Shown here: positions 1-8,679 of the stretch, in pieces
Layout: each line of letters opens with the position of its first letter
Position numbering within the stretch: the stretch's first letter is position 1
Program-made: the position numbers and the translations under genes
NCBI GenBank assembly: GCA_004193555.1
Contig: RPGP01000040.1
Coordinates: 253,127 to 317,126 of the forward strand
Direction of reading: 5' to 3'
DNA length: 64,000 bases
Source: Desulfobacteraceae bacterium Eth-SRB1
GTDB lineage: Bacteria; Desulfobacterota; Desulfobacteria; Desulfobacterales; ETH-SRB1
Notes under the pieces: model-generated
Databases searched by the model: none
What the model was told of the DNA's origin: nothing
The model's input: the letters and a program-made list of their open reading frames with translations, nothing else

Positions 1-1254
1 ATTTTTTTCATAATCAAGGCCCCTGTACAATTCCCATTCCGTCATTATTGCGATTGCATGACTTCCGGAGGCTGCTTCATAAGGATTATCGATATAGCTT
101 ACATTTTCGTCGATTCCTTTTAGATCGATTCCTGCGTTCTTTAATGCCTTTGGATCGGTAATTGTCAGGTGCGCTCTTTCCTCAATTAATCTCTTTGCAA
201 TATAAATGGCCGGACTCTCCCTTGTGTCTCCGGTGTTGGCCTTGAAAGCAAAGCCAAAAAGGGTTATTTTCTTGCCTGCCAATGTGTTGAACATGGCTGA
301 GAGCATGTTGGACACAAAACGATCCTTTTGAAAATCATTTATTTTGAGAACATGGTTCCAGTAGTCAGCGACTTCATTAAGGCCCTGATACCGGCACATA
401 TATACAAGATTCAAAATATCCTTTTTAAAACATGATCCACCAAACCCGATGCTTGCGTTCAGGAATTTATCGCCGATCCTGCTGTCAAATCCCACTGCTC
501 TGGCTACATTGGTAATATCGGCGCCGGTCTTCTCACACAGGGCGGATATGGCATTTATTGATGATATTCTCTGGGCCAGGAATGCATTGGCCACGAGTTT
601 GGAAAGTTCACTGCTCCAGATGTCGGATGTAATAATCAGGTCACGCGGCACCCAGTTGGCATATATTTCAACCAGCTCGTCTCTTGCTTTTAAACCGCTT
701 TGCGTTTGACGGGAACCGACGAGCACACGATCAGGATTTTCCAGATCGTTGATGGCCGTTCCTTCAGATAAAAATTCAGGATTGGAAAGAACCTCAAAAT
801 GAAGATTATTGTTTGAAGTCAGGATTCTCTCCATGGCGAGGGCGGTTTTGACAGGAAGCGTGCTCTTTTCTACAATGATTTTTGGGGACTGAGAATACTG
901 TAGAATCTGCCTTGCGGTCTTTTCCCAATACTGCAAATCAGCAGCCATGCCCGCGCCGACGCCAAAGGTCTTTGTAGGAGTGTTTACGCTGACAAAAATA
1001 ATGTCGGACTCTATTATGCCATGCTGTATATTACTGCTGAAGAAAAGATTTCTTCCCCGAGCCTTTTTTACAATCTCATCAAGGCCCGGTTCATAAACCG
1101 GCAGGTCATTTGAATTCCATTCATCAATGCGTACTGGGTTGATGTCCACAACCGTGACTTTGTATTGCGGGCATTTATAAGCAATCATCGCCATTGTCGG
1201 CCCGCCCACGTAACCTGCGCCTATGCAAAGGATGTTTTTTTTAAATTTTTTCAT
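1..1254 (-). CDS. UDP-glucose 6-dehydrogenase (3' end beyond window)
   Basis: Oxidises UDP-glucose to UDP-glucuronate with two NAD+, a cytoplasmic step supplying surface polysaccharide precursors. The frame is open from the ATG at 1252-1254 to the window edge, about 418 codons of an expected ~450-470. The N-terminus has the Rossmann motif GAGYVGGP, followed by NPVRIDEWNS and PVYEPGL. The catalytic cysteine lies in FGGSCFKKD. These motifs resemble the animal/long-form UGDH family more than the short bacterial Ugd type. A divergent sugar-nucleotide dehydrogenase with another substrate cannot be excluded, but UDP-glucose is the best guess. No clear Shine-Dalgarno is seen before the start, and an inverted-repeat element lies directly upstream. 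Confidence 0.88.
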   Translation of the reverse strand, partial: MKKFKKNILCIGAGYVGGPTMAMIAYKCPQYKVTVVDINPVRIDEWNSNDLPVYEPGLDEIVKKARGRNLFFSSNIQHGIIESDIIFVSVNTPTKTFGVGAGMAADLQYWEKTARQILQYSQSPKIIVEKSTLPVKTALAMERILTSNNNLHFEVLSNPEFLSEGTAINDLENPDRVLVGSRQTQSGLKARDELVEIYANWVPRDLIITSDIWSSELSKLVANAFLAQRISSINAISALCEKTGADITNVARAVGFDSRIGDKFLNASIGFGGSCFKKDILNLVYMCRYQGLNEVADYWNHVLKINDFQKDRFVSNMLSAMFNTLAGKKITLFGFAFKANTGDTRESPAIYIAKRLIEERAHLTITDPKALKNAGIDLKGIDENVSYIDNPYEAASGSHAIAIMTEWELYRGLDYEKN

Positions 1255-1275
1255 TTTTAATTAAGTGTTGACGGT

Positions 1276-1418
1276 CTCGTAAAAAGTCGTCACTCCGGTG
1301 AAAACCGGAGTCCAGATGTTCTGTAACTACTTGAAAAGACTGGATAGCGCTAAAGCTTCACTATGTGCCCGGCTTTCGCCGGAATGACGGAAAACGGTAT
1401 TTTTCGACTTTTTACGAG
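1276..1418. repeat. Inverted-repeat (MITE-like) element, TAAAAAGTCG family
   Basis: The ends CTCGTAAAAAGTCG and CGACTTTTTACGAG are perfect 14-bp inverted copies about 143 bp apart. Inside, a CACTCCGGTGAAAACCGG segment is mirrored by CCGGCTTTCGCCGGAATG. There is no coding capacity. Fragments with the same TAAAAAGTC end recur near 2320, 32479 and 32680. Confidence 0.7.
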
Positions 1419-1456
1419 TGCATCAAGTGTTAGATGAATAAAAAAAAACAGAAAAC

Positions 1457-1984
1457 CTAATTAACTGTAATATAGTGCTTAATGGCATTAAAAACGCCGG
1501 CGCCTATCCCTTTTACCTTTTTTATGTCTTCAATAGTTTCAAACAGGCCGTGCATATTTCTGTATTCCACAATCTTCACAGCAGACACAGGCCCAATTTG
1601 CGGAAGGGAAACCAGTTGGATAAGCTTTGCCCTGTTGATGTTCACAGGAGCCTGAAGGCCTTTTTTCATAACCTTTGCAATAAATTTACCATAGTGTTTT
1701 TTCAGATGCTTTCCGGCAATCTTCTTATTTTCCGGATAAATCCATATCTCATGGTCCAGAGTTCCCAGCACATATATCAGTTGTTCTTCATCAATCTTGC
1801 CGTTTGAATCATGATGCGGGCAATGCCTGATTTTCTTGCCTGGCTTTACTTCAACCACCGCAAAACTGGAATCAGGAAGAAGACGTATAGTGAGGTCTGT
1901 CCATCCCTGGCAAATAGCGGAATTCACGTTGAACACAAATAAAACAAAAAAAATAATGACCAGCAAACAATAATTTCGTTTCAT
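1457..1984 (-). CDS. ComEA-like helix-hairpin-helix protein, secreted
   Basis: 175 residues. It starts with a signal peptide or signal anchor (MKRNYC then a hydrophobic stretch to about residue 24), so the rest should be exported. The C-terminal ~60 residues form a ComEA-type double helix-hairpin-helix module: NINRAKLIQLVSLPQIG, then a second copy around FETIEDIKKVKGIG. This fold binds DNA without sequence specificity, and in competent bacteria ComEA draws DNA into the periplasm. The middle region (residues 30-105) is not recognised. It stands alone between repeats with no other competence gene nearby, so a role in DNA uptake is only inferred. Confidence 0.75.
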   Translation of the reverse strand: MKRNYCLLVIIFFVLFVFNVNSAICQGWTDLTIRLLPDSSFAVVEVKPGKKIRHCPHHDSNGKIDEEQLIYVLGTLDHEIWIYPENKKIAGKHLKKHYGKFIAKVMKKGLQAPVNINRAKLIQLVSLPQIGPVSAVKIVEYRNMHGLFETIEDIKKVKGIGAGVFNAIKHYITVN

Positions 1985-2401
1985 AATAACTCCTAATAGT
2001 TAGAGTGTTAAGTGTTAAGAAAAAAACCAAGGTTCAGGGTTATTTAAGTGACTAAAGTTAATGAATAATTTTTTTAATTTTATTCTAATTTATAATTTAA
2101 AGTCAAGATCAATAAGTGGGGGTTAGGGGTTTTTGATGCAGCTCTGTTTGACATAATGAATGGTTTCCTGTATTTTAATGTTTTATAAAAACATTTTTGA
2201 TAAGATCGTAAAAGGTACGATTTACCACAGAGCACACAGAGATAACTATTCGTAATTATTGCATTCCAAGCTTTTCAAAAATGATGAAAGCGCTCCTTTT
2301 TGACTTTTTACAAGAGCATTATTTTTGACGGCCTTTGCAAAAAAAATGAATTTGAAAAAACCAATTTTTTTTTACAAATTTATCATTCAGGGAGGTACAA
2401 C
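1985..2401. other. Intergenic gap with repeat fragments
   Basis: 417 bases without a supported gene. It holds AT-rich sequence, a fragment of the CACAGAG repeat family (about 2222-2246) and a partial TAAAAAGTC-type end (about 2305-2322). The promoter for ssb-surE presumably lies here, but no convincing -35/-10 pair stands out. Confidence 0.5.
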
Positions 2402-2830
2402 ATGGCAGGTGTCAACAAAGTAATTCTAATCGGTAATTTGGGTAATGATCCTGAAGTTCGTTATACACCAGACGGAACTGCCGTTGCCAATTTCAGCATA
2501 GCAACATCTGATGAATGGAAAGACAAAAATACAGGCGAAAAAAAGGAACGGACCGAATGGCATCGTATAGTTGCCTGGCGCAAACTGGGTGAAATATGCG
2601 GCCAGTATCTTTCAAAGGGCAGGCAGGTCTATGTCGAAGGCAAGCTCCAGACAAGGTCGTGGGAAAAAGACGGAGTAACGAGATACACCACGGAAATTCT
2701 TGCATCTGATGTGCGGTTTCTGGGAACAAAAAATTCCGCCAATACAGCCAGACCATCTGCAAGTATTCAAGAACCTGATATGCCGGGTCCTTCGGTTTCG
2801 CAAGCTACAAATGATGACATTCCGTTTTAA
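2402..2830 (+). CDS. ssb: Single-stranded DNA-binding protein
   Basis: 142 residues. It binds and protects single-stranded DNA in replication, recombination and repair, acting as a homotetramer. The OB fold covers about residues 1-108, beginning [20 protein letters not shown], with the family signature [16 protein letters not shown] short variable linker leads to the conserved acidic tip DDIPF, which docks partner proteins. The ATG at 2402 was chosen because GGAGGT lies 5-10 bases upstream and it matches the family N-terminus; the frame is open further upstream but that extension has no homology. The stop codon overlaps a possible ATG of the next gene, suggesting co-translation with surE. Confidence 0.97.
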   Translation: MAGVNKVILIGNLGNDPEVRYTPDGTAVANFSIATSDEWKDKNTGEKKERTEWHRIVAWRKLGEICGQYLSKGRQVYVEGKLQTRSWEKDGVTRYTTEILASDVRFLGTKNSANTARPSASIQEPDMPGPSVSQATNDDIPF

Positions 2831-2841
2831 TGTGGGCAGGA

Positions 2842-3603
2842 ATGAACATTCTTCTGACAAATGATGATGGCATTTATGCAACAGGGCTGTGGGCGCTTTA
2901 TCAAAGGTTTGCAAAAGCTCATTCTGTAACCGTAATAGCGCCGGACCGTGAGCGAAGCGCAGTAGGTCATGGCATAACGTTGTATAAACCTCTTCGTTTG
3001 ACCAGAGTGGCTGTCAATGGAGGACATACGGGATACTCTATTAACGGAACTCCTGCCGACTGCGTAAAACTTGGTGTTCTGGAAATACTCGATTCAAGAC
3101 CCGATATCGTAATCTCAGGAATTAATCCAGGCGCTAATGTCGGAATTAATATCAATTATTCCGGAACAGTTGCGGCCGCTAAAGAAGCCGCATTATATGG
3201 CATTCCCGCAATAGCTGTTTCCATTAACGGAAAAGAGATTGAAAATTATGATGATGCCGCACATTTTATTAAAATGCTTGCGGAAAATGTATGCAAAAAC
3301 GGTCTCCCCTCTGGAACAATACTCAATGTAAATATTCCCGATATGCCCGGAAAAAAGATAGCCGGAGTCAGGATAAACAGACAGAGCATTGTTCCCCTTA
3401 ATGAATATATCGAAAAAAGGATTGACCCTCGAAACCGTACATACTACTGGCAGGCCTGTAATTCTCAGACCTCCCTTGAAAATCCTGAAATCGACGAAAC
3501 TGCCCTGGGCCAGAACTGCATCTCCATAACGCCGATAAAATGTGATACGACCGATTACACTACACTGGAGACTCTTAAAGGATGGGATATAGATAAATTA
3601 TGA
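2842..3603 (+). CDS. surE: 5'/3'-nucleotidase SurE
   Basis: A metal-dependent phosphatase that removes phosphate from nucleoside monophosphates, linked to stationary-phase survival and nucleotide salvage. The N-terminus MNILLTNDDGI carries the metal-binding Asp-Asp pair (DD in TNDDG). SGINPGANVG and GTPADCVKLG are the other family blocks. Length (253 residues) is normal. Two starts are possible: ATG at 2842, which gives the canonical N-terminus, or ATG at 2830, which overlaps the ssb stop as TAATG and adds four residues. Neither has an ideal ribosome-binding site. It forms a transcription unit with ssb. Confidence 0.93.
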   Translation: MNILLTNDDGIYATGLWALYQRFAKAHSVTVIAPDRERSAVGHGITLYKPLRLTRVAVNGGHTGYSINGTPADCVKLGVLEILDSRPDIVISGINPGANVGININYSGTVAAAKEAALYGIPAIAVSINGKEIENYDDAAHFIKMLAENVCKNGLPSGTILNVNIPDMPGKKIAGVRINRQSIVPLNEYIEKRIDPRNRTYYWQACNSQTSLENPEIDETALGQNCISITPIKCDTTDYTTLETLKGWDIDKL

Positions 3604-4135
3604 CGATTAGATAATGTTAATGACTCAAGTTTCGCACCATTTAATTTAGCCAAAGCGTTAGACGGTAAGGGCTAAAAATAAATTTTAAAGCGAAATATAC
3701 TGCCTGTGGTTTTTACAACGGCGCCAATCAATAAATATAAAATTGATGCCTGGCGCTTTATTAAATTCAATAAGTTATATCTCCTTTACGCCTGATCGTA
3801 ATTTATGTTGCACTTAGATGTTGTTTACAAAATATAAGCAAATGATTTCGCTGTAAAAATGTTATTTTCAACCCTTACCGTCTTGATATTGATAGAAATC
3901 AAGGGTGCGAAACTTAAATTAATGATTTGAGCAGGACAGGGGAATCTCACCATAGTCATCAGTATCAACATCACCATTTGCGTAAGCCTTGTGCCATCCT
4001 TCCGGTACCGCATTTTGCAGTACAGGTAATCCCGCCATGATCTTTGTGCCAGAAACGGGTGTTCCTGCCTGATTCAAATAACTGTCCGGGTATTGGGACG
4101 CGTTGCCACAAATGTGATAAAACCCTTGAAACACC
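3604..4135. other. Intergenic gap with a MITE-like element
   Basis: Gap of 532 bases between convergent surE and lgt. 3627-3915 is a nested inverted-repeat element listed separately. The rest (3916-4135) has open frames on both strands but none with a recognisable family or ribosome-binding site. No simple terminator hairpin was seen. Confidence 0.5.
3627..3915. repeat. Nested inverted-repeat element (~289 bp, MITE-like)
   Basis: Outer ends AAGTTTCGCACC (3627-3638) and GGTGCGAAACTT (3904-3915) are perfect inverted copies. A second perfect pair lies inside: GACGGTAAGGG (3661-3671) and CCCTTACCGTC (3872-3882). A third, AGCGAAAT / ATTTCGCT, lies further in. There is no open frame of note. The architecture suggests a non-autonomous mobile element or the folded remains of one. 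Confidence 0.7.
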
Positions 4136-4906
4136 TTATAAGGTTCTGCCGGCCTGTTTTTTTAGAATTATCATCATAACAACTGCAACAGGCGCTATTA
4201 TTATTCCGACTGCCTGGGCAGCAGACAGGACGCCTAAAACAGGTTCCCCCCTGAAATCGCCGCGGAATATTTCTATAAGGGAACGGGTGACGGCATAAAG
4301 CAGGATATACAGCCAGAAAAGCTGGCCGTTATATTTCTTGCGGCCGCGGAAGAACCAGAGAAAGGCAAATATAGATAGATTGCTTATGGCGTGATAGAGC
4401 TGTGTTGGATGAATCGGGATTCCGAGCGGCGCCAGTGAGTCAGGATTTGTGAATGTCACCGCCCACGGCAGATTGCAGGCTTTTCCATAACAGCATCCAG
4501 CGGAAAAGCAGCCCAGCCTGCCTAAAAATTGACCTGCAGCAAGTGAAGGGGCGGCTATATCCGTTGTTCTCCACAGGGGCATTTTCTTTATCTTCAGGTA
4601 GATAAGGCCGACAATCAGGGCTGCAATAAAACCTCCGTAAAAAACAAGTCCTCCGTTCCATAATTTGAAAATTTCCAGGGGATCTGAAAGATATATCTCT
4701 GGATTTGTAATGATATAAAACAGACGTGAGCCTAAAATGGCGGAAACCATGACATAGAATGAAAGATCCATTATCCTGTCAGGATCTTCGCCCAATCTTT
4801 TAGCTTCCCTTTTCGCGATTAAAATGCCTGCAAGAAAACCCATGGCCACAAAAAAGCCATAAGTATGAAGAGACAGTTTGCCTAATTTCAAAAGGATTGG
4901 ATACAT
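4136..4906 (-). CDS. lgt: Prolipoprotein diacylglyceryl transferase
   Basis: Transfers diacylglycerol from phosphatidylglycerol to the lipobox cysteine of prolipoproteins, the first step of lipoprotein maturation in the inner membrane. About 256 residues with seven predicted membrane helices. Conserved blocks are NGGLVFYGG, GQFLGRLGCFSAGCCYG and IPIHPTQLYHA. The ATG at 4904-4906 gives MYPILLKLG; an upstream GTG at 4922-4924 is in frame but adds only six unlikely residues. It follows lspA on the same strand, so both lipoprotein-processing enzymes sit together behind ileS. The C-terminus ends in a short basic tail. Confidence 0.95.
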   Translation of the reverse strand: MYPILLKLGKLSLHTYGFFVAMGFLAGILIAKREAKRLGEDPDRIMDLSFYVMVSAILGSRLFYIITNPEIYLSDPLEIFKLWNGGLVFYGGFIAALIVGLIYLKIKKMPLWRTTDIAAPSLAAGQFLGRLGCFSAGCCYGKACNLPWAVTFTNPDSLAPLGIPIHPTQLYHAISNLSIFAFLWFFRGRKKYNGQLFWLYILLYAVTRSLIEIFRGDFRGEPVLGVLSAAQAVGIIIAPVAVVMMIILKKQAGRTL

Positions 4907-4992
4907 TTTTTTGTAGCCGTTCACGGTTTACGGTTCACAGTTCACGGTTGATTGAAACTGAGAACTCAAGTTTATATTGCATGTGAAGCGTG

Positions 4993-5484
4993 TTATAATT
5001 TTGGCAATTTATTAAAGATAATATGATATATAAAAATTCCGATTCCTATAGTGATTGCGCTGTCTGCGATATTAAAAGCAGGCCAGTGATAGTTTGATAT
5101 GTAAAAGTCTAAAAAATCGACCACCTTTCCGAAACGGAATCTATCAATCAGGTTGCCGATTGCGCCTCCGAAAATCATGGCAAAACCTGTGGCAAGCAAA
5201 GTATGTGTCTTTGGCGTATTTTTATATAAGAAAAAAATTAAACAGATAGCCAGGGGGGAAATAACAATAAAAAACATATCGCGCAGACTGGAACCATGAG
5301 TTGCCAGGAGCCCAAATGCGCCCCCGGGATTTTGAATATGGGTGATGCTAAAAAAACCTGGTATAACCGGTATAGAATGATAAAGAGGCATTTTGCTTAA
5401 TATTATCGCCTTTGATATCAGATCAAGAATTATAATTATACCGGCAATGCAAGCAAGTTTAATGTATTTTGTTTTATCTGTCAA
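4993..5484 (-). CDS. lspA: Lipoprotein signal peptidase (signal peptidase II)
   Basis: An aspartic protease of the inner membrane that cleaves the signal peptide of diacylglyceryl-prolipoproteins before the modified Cys. 163 residues, four membrane helices. The two catalytic aspartates are in GNLIDRFRFG and FNIADSAI, with VVDFLDF between. The only start that retains the first helix is TTG at 5482-5484, and no ribosome-binding site is visible because a tandem GTGTTAGGT repeat abuts the gene upstream. It lies between ileS and lgt on the same strand. Confidence 0.95.
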   Translation of the reverse strand: MTDKTKYIKLACIAGIIIILDLISKAIILSKMPLYHSIPVIPGFFSITHIQNPGGAFGLLATHGSSLRDMFFIVISPLAICLIFFLYKNTPKTHTLLATGFAMIFGGAIGNLIDRFRFGKVVDFLDFYISNYHWPAFNIADSAITIGIGIFIYHIIFNKLPKL

Positions 5485-5535
5485 AGTGTCAAAGTGTTAA
5501 GTGTTAAGTGTTAGGTGTTAGGTGTTAGGTGTTAA
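5485..5535. repeat. Tandem 9-bp repeat (GTGTTAAGT / GTGTTAGGT)
   Basis: Five to six consecutive copies of a 9-bp unit, GTGTTAAGT drifting to GTGTTAGGT. Shorter runs of the same unit occur at about 32711-32728, 40703-40725 and 53097-53125, so it is a dispersed simple repeat. There are no spacers, so it is not a CRISPR. Confidence 0.7.
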
Positions 5536-5591
5536 GATAAAACATTTATTTTCTCTGCGAGCTCTGCGTCTTGAGCGAAGCCGGCGAACCC

Positions 5592-8387
5592 TTACAGATT
5601 TTTAATATTCTCTTCACACCGTTTGCAGATAGCCGGATGCACGGAGCTTGTTCCCACAGAAGGATCGTGCACCCAGCAGCGTTCACACTTTGTGCCGGTT
5701 GCCTGTTTAATCAAAATCGACAATCCCTCTATATTGTTGCTTTCATATGCGCCTGCAAGGGTTTCTTCTTTGGCCAGAAAAGCCTGCGAAACAATAAAAA
5801 TTGATTTTAAGTCTTCTGAATATGGATAAAGAGCATTATATAAGTCTTCACTTGCCGCAACTGTAACCGAAGCATCAAGCGGATGCCCTATGAGTTTTGC
5901 GGTTCTGGCTTGCTCCAGGGCCTTTGTAACCTCGCCGCGCACCTGCAGCAGGAGTTCCCATTTTGGGGCCAGTTCTTCATCCTTTAATTTCTCACTTACA
6001 ACCGGCAGGGCTGTCAGATGAATGCTTGTTTCTTTGTCTTTCCGGTCCGGCATATATGTCCAGATTTCTTCTGCGGTAAAAGAAAGTATAGGCGCCATGA
6101 GCTTTGCAACAGTATCAATCATAATATGCATGACCGTCTGGGCGCTTCTTCTTTCCTCAGATTCCGGCGGCGATGTGTACAGCCTGTCTTTGAGGATATC
6201 AAGATAAAAGGCTGAAAGATCGAGAGTACAGTAATTATAAAGGGCATGATAGATAGTATGAAATTCAAATTGATCATATGCCTTTGTAGTTTTCTCGATT
6301 AGTTTCTGCAGTTTGTGCATGGCAAATCTGTCTATATCCGTCATTGATTCATATAAAACAGAGTCCTTTCCCGGGTCAAAATCATAAAGGTTGCTGAGTA
6401 GAAACTTGCATGTATTCCTGATTTTTTTGTATGCGTCGGTTAATTGTTTTAAAATACTGTCTGAAATGCGTATATCGTCTTTGTAATCTGATGCAGAGAC
6501 CCAGAGACGGAGAATTTCCGCTCCATACTGACTAATAATTTTCTTTGGAGCAATAACATTTCCAACAGACTTGGACATTTTTTTACCTTTTGCATCCACT
6601 ACAAACCCATGGGTTAAAACAGACTTATATGGGGCTTTGCCCCTTGTGCCGACTGCCGTCAAAAGTGAACTGTGGAACCAGCCTCTATGCTGGTCGCTCC
6701 CTTCAAGATAAAGATCGGCAGGCCATTTTAAATCAGAACGCTGTTCGAGTACTGCGGCATGGCTTACTCCTGAGTCGAACCATACATCAAGTATATCCGT
6801 TTCTTTTATAAAGGCGCTGTTCCCGCACTTTTCACACACAGCATCACTGGGCAGGAGCTCTTTTGTATCTTTTTTAAACCAGATATCCGCGCCGTGCTCT
6901 TTAAACAGCGCATACACATGATCGATTATCTCCTGGTTAATATATATTTCCCCGCATTTATCACAAAAGAATATAGCAATAGGAACGCCCCATGCCCGCT
7001 GCCTTGAGACGCACCAGTCCGGTCGGTTTTCAATCATGCCGTAGATTCTGTCTCTGCCCCAGCGCGGTATCCAGTTTACCTGATCGATTTCATCAAGGGC
7101 CTTTTTTCGCAAACCTGTTTTATCCATTGGAATAAACCACTGGGGTGTGGCCCGGAAAATTACAGGTTTCTTGCAGCGCCAGCAATGTGGATAAGAATGA
7201 TCTATTGTTTCTTCTTTGATGAGTGCGCCTGTTTCCCGCAGTTTGTTGACGATCTCTTTGTTGGCTTTAAATACGAACTGTCCTTCAAAAAACTCAACAT
7301 CATCCGTAAAACAGCCGTTGTCATTTACAGGTGAATAGGTATCCAGTCCGTATAAAAGTCCCGCCTCATAATCTTCCTGTCCATGTCCCGGCGCTGTGTG
7401 AACGCAGCCTGTGCCGGCTTCGAGTGTTACGTGAGAGCCAAGGATAATTAGAGAATTTCTGTCATAAAGTGGATGACGGCATCGTTTGTTTTCAAGAGAT
7501 TTTGCCTCGATTTCGGTCAGGATGGAAAAATTTGAAATGCCAAAGCTGTTCATGCAGCTTTCAACGAGTTCTCTCGCAAGAATAAAGACTTCGTCATTCC
7601 CCACATCAACGGCAGCATAAACAAAATCAGGGTGAAGCGCCACCGCCAGGTTTGCAGGAATAGTCCAGGGAGTGGTGGTCCATATTACAACAAAAACCTT
7701 TTTGCCGGCCAAAGCAGGCGAGCCCTGGCTGAGGTCATCTTTTAAGGGGAATTTTACATAAATTGACGGCGAAGGCACATCTTTATATTCGATTTCCGCT
7801 TCGGCAAGGGCTGTTTTGCAACTGCAACACCAGTATATCGGTTTTTTGCTCCTGAAAAGGGCGCCTTCCAACGCAAATTTTCCACACTCACGGGCGATTA
7901 CAGCTTCATACTCATAGTTCATTGTCAGATAGGGATTGTTCCATTCACCCATGACTCCAAGCCGTTTGAACTCTTCACGCTGAATATCGATATATTTATT
8001 TGCATATGACCGGCATAATTTCCGGAACTCGTCATGTGAAACATCCTTTTTTTTTGCCCCGAGTTCTTTATCAACATTATGTTCAATTGGAAGCCCGTGG
8101 CAATCCCATCCTGGCACATATACTGCGTTAAAGCCGGACATCTGCTTTGAACGGATGATTATATCCTTTAAGATCTTGTTTAAGGCTGTGCCCATATGAA
8201 TATTTCCGTTTGCATATGGAGGACCGTCATGCAGAATAAAATGTTCGCGATCTTTGGAATTATCTCTGATCGTTTCGTACAAACGGTTTTGTTCCCAGGC
8301 TGTTAGCTGCTCTGGCTCACGTTTCACCAGGCTTGCTTTCATGGGAAATTTGGTAAATGGCAGGTTAAGTGTTTTCTTATAATCCAT
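5592..8387 (-). CDS. ileS: Isoleucyl-tRNA synthetase
   Basis: Class I aminoacyl-tRNA synthetase charging tRNA-Ile; its editing domain removes mischarged valine. 931 residues, the expected size. The HIGH-type motif is NGNIHMGTALNK near residue 60. The editing domain follows, including VVIWTTTPWTIPANL. The KMSKS loop is KGKKMSKSVGN near residue 600. The C-terminal zinc finger has CERCW and CKRCEENI. The start has GGAGG seven bases upstream of ATG 8385-8387. lspA and lgt follow on the same strand, the common ileS-lspA arrangement. Confidence 0.98.
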   Translation of the reverse strand: MDYKKTLNLPFTKFPMKASLVKREPEQLTAWEQNRLYETIRDNSKDREHFILHDGPPYANGNIHMGTALNKILKDIIIRSKQMSGFNAVYVPGWDCHGLPIEHNVDKELGAKKKDVSHDEFRKLCRSYANKYIDIQREEFKRLGVMGEWNNPYLTMNYEYEAVIARECGKFALEGALFRSKKPIYWCCSCKTALAEAEIEYKDVPSPSIYVKFPLKDDLSQGSPALAGKKVFVVIWTTTPWTIPANLAVALHPDFVYAAVDVGNDEVFILARELVESCMNSFGISNFSILTEIEAKSLENKRCRHPLYDRNSLIILGSHVTLEAGTGCVHTAPGHGQEDYEAGLLYGLDTYSPVNDNGCFTDDVEFFEGQFVFKANKEIVNKLRETGALIKEETIDHSYPHCWRCKKPVIFRATPQWFIPMDKTGLRKKALDEIDQVNWIPRWGRDRIYGMIENRPDWCVSRQRAWGVPIAIFFCDKCGEIYINQEIIDHVYALFKEHGADIWFKKDTKELLPSDAVCEKCGNSAFIKETDILDVWFDSGVSHAAVLEQRSDLKWPADLYLEGSDQHRGWFHSSLLTAVGTRGKAPYKSVLTHGFVVDAKGKKMSKSVGNVIAPKKIISQYGAEILRLWVSASDYKDDIRISDSILKQLTDAYKKIRNTCKFLLSNLYDFDPGKDSVLYESMTDIDRFAMHKLQKLIEKTTKAYDQFEFHTIYHALYNYCTLDLSAFYLDILKDRLYTSPPESEERRSAQTVMHIMIDTVAKLMAPILSFTAEEIWTYMPDRKDKETSIHLTALPVVSEKLKDEELAPKWELLLQVRGEVTKALEQARTAKLIGHPLDASVTVAASEDLYNALYPYSEDLKSIFIVSQAFLAKEETLAGAYESNNIEGLSILIKQATGTKCERCWVHDPSVGTSSVHPAICKRCEENIKNL

Positions 8388-8440
8388 ATATCCTCCAACA
8401 CCGGATTTTAGTCAGAGATCTTTGAAAAAAGATGAAATGA

Positions 8441-8482
8441 AAAAAGTTAGGCCTTGATATTTTATCAAGGCCTAACTTTTTA
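8441..8482 (-). terminator. Rho-independent terminator (after tmcB)
   Basis: Near-perfect hairpin: AAAAAGTTAGGCCTTGATA, a short TTT loop, and the inverted copy ending in a T run. It lies between tmcB and ileS, both on the minus strand, and so should end tmcDCB transcription before the ileS promoter. The A/T flanks make it potentially bidirectional. Confidence 0.75.
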
Positions 8483-8502
8483 AATAAACGAAGAGCTGAT
8501 TA

Positions 8503-8644
8503 GAGACCTTTGCAAAACGCCCCCTTTTGCCCGATTACTGCGTCAGGCTCAAATTTCAATCCTCGAAATACTCAATGTATTCCTGTGGTTGAAATTTTCG
8601 CCTTCTTTGTACTCGAACAAAATTGAACATTTTTCAAAGGTCTC
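8503..8644. repeat. MITE-like repeat, GAGACCTTTG family, copy 1
   Basis: Ends are inverted: GAGACCTTTGCAAAA at the left and the complement of GAGACCTTTGAAAAA at the right. The same element in the opposite orientation is at 50987-51155, and half copies are near 33286 and 33721. There is no coding capacity. Confidence 0.8.
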
Positions 8645-8679
8645 GATTACTAACATCTGATCGCTGAATGCAGCATGTG

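Noticed and set aside
2300-2401. N-terminal extension of ssb
   Set aside because: The sequence is low-complexity and the ATG at 2402 has a GGAGGT and the canonical SSB start.
3919-4134. 71-codon frame on the minus strand directly after lgt
   Set aside because: Starts at GTG without a ribosome-binding site, has no recognisable family and overlaps a repeat-rich gap.
5485-5535. Possible CRISPR array (regular short repeats)
   Set aside because: The unit is 9 bp with no spacers, and it recurs as a dispersed simple repeat.
8388-8500. T-box or other riboswitch before ileS
   Set aside because: The only strong structure is a simple terminator-type hairpin of the preceding unit; no specifier loop or T-box sequence was seen.
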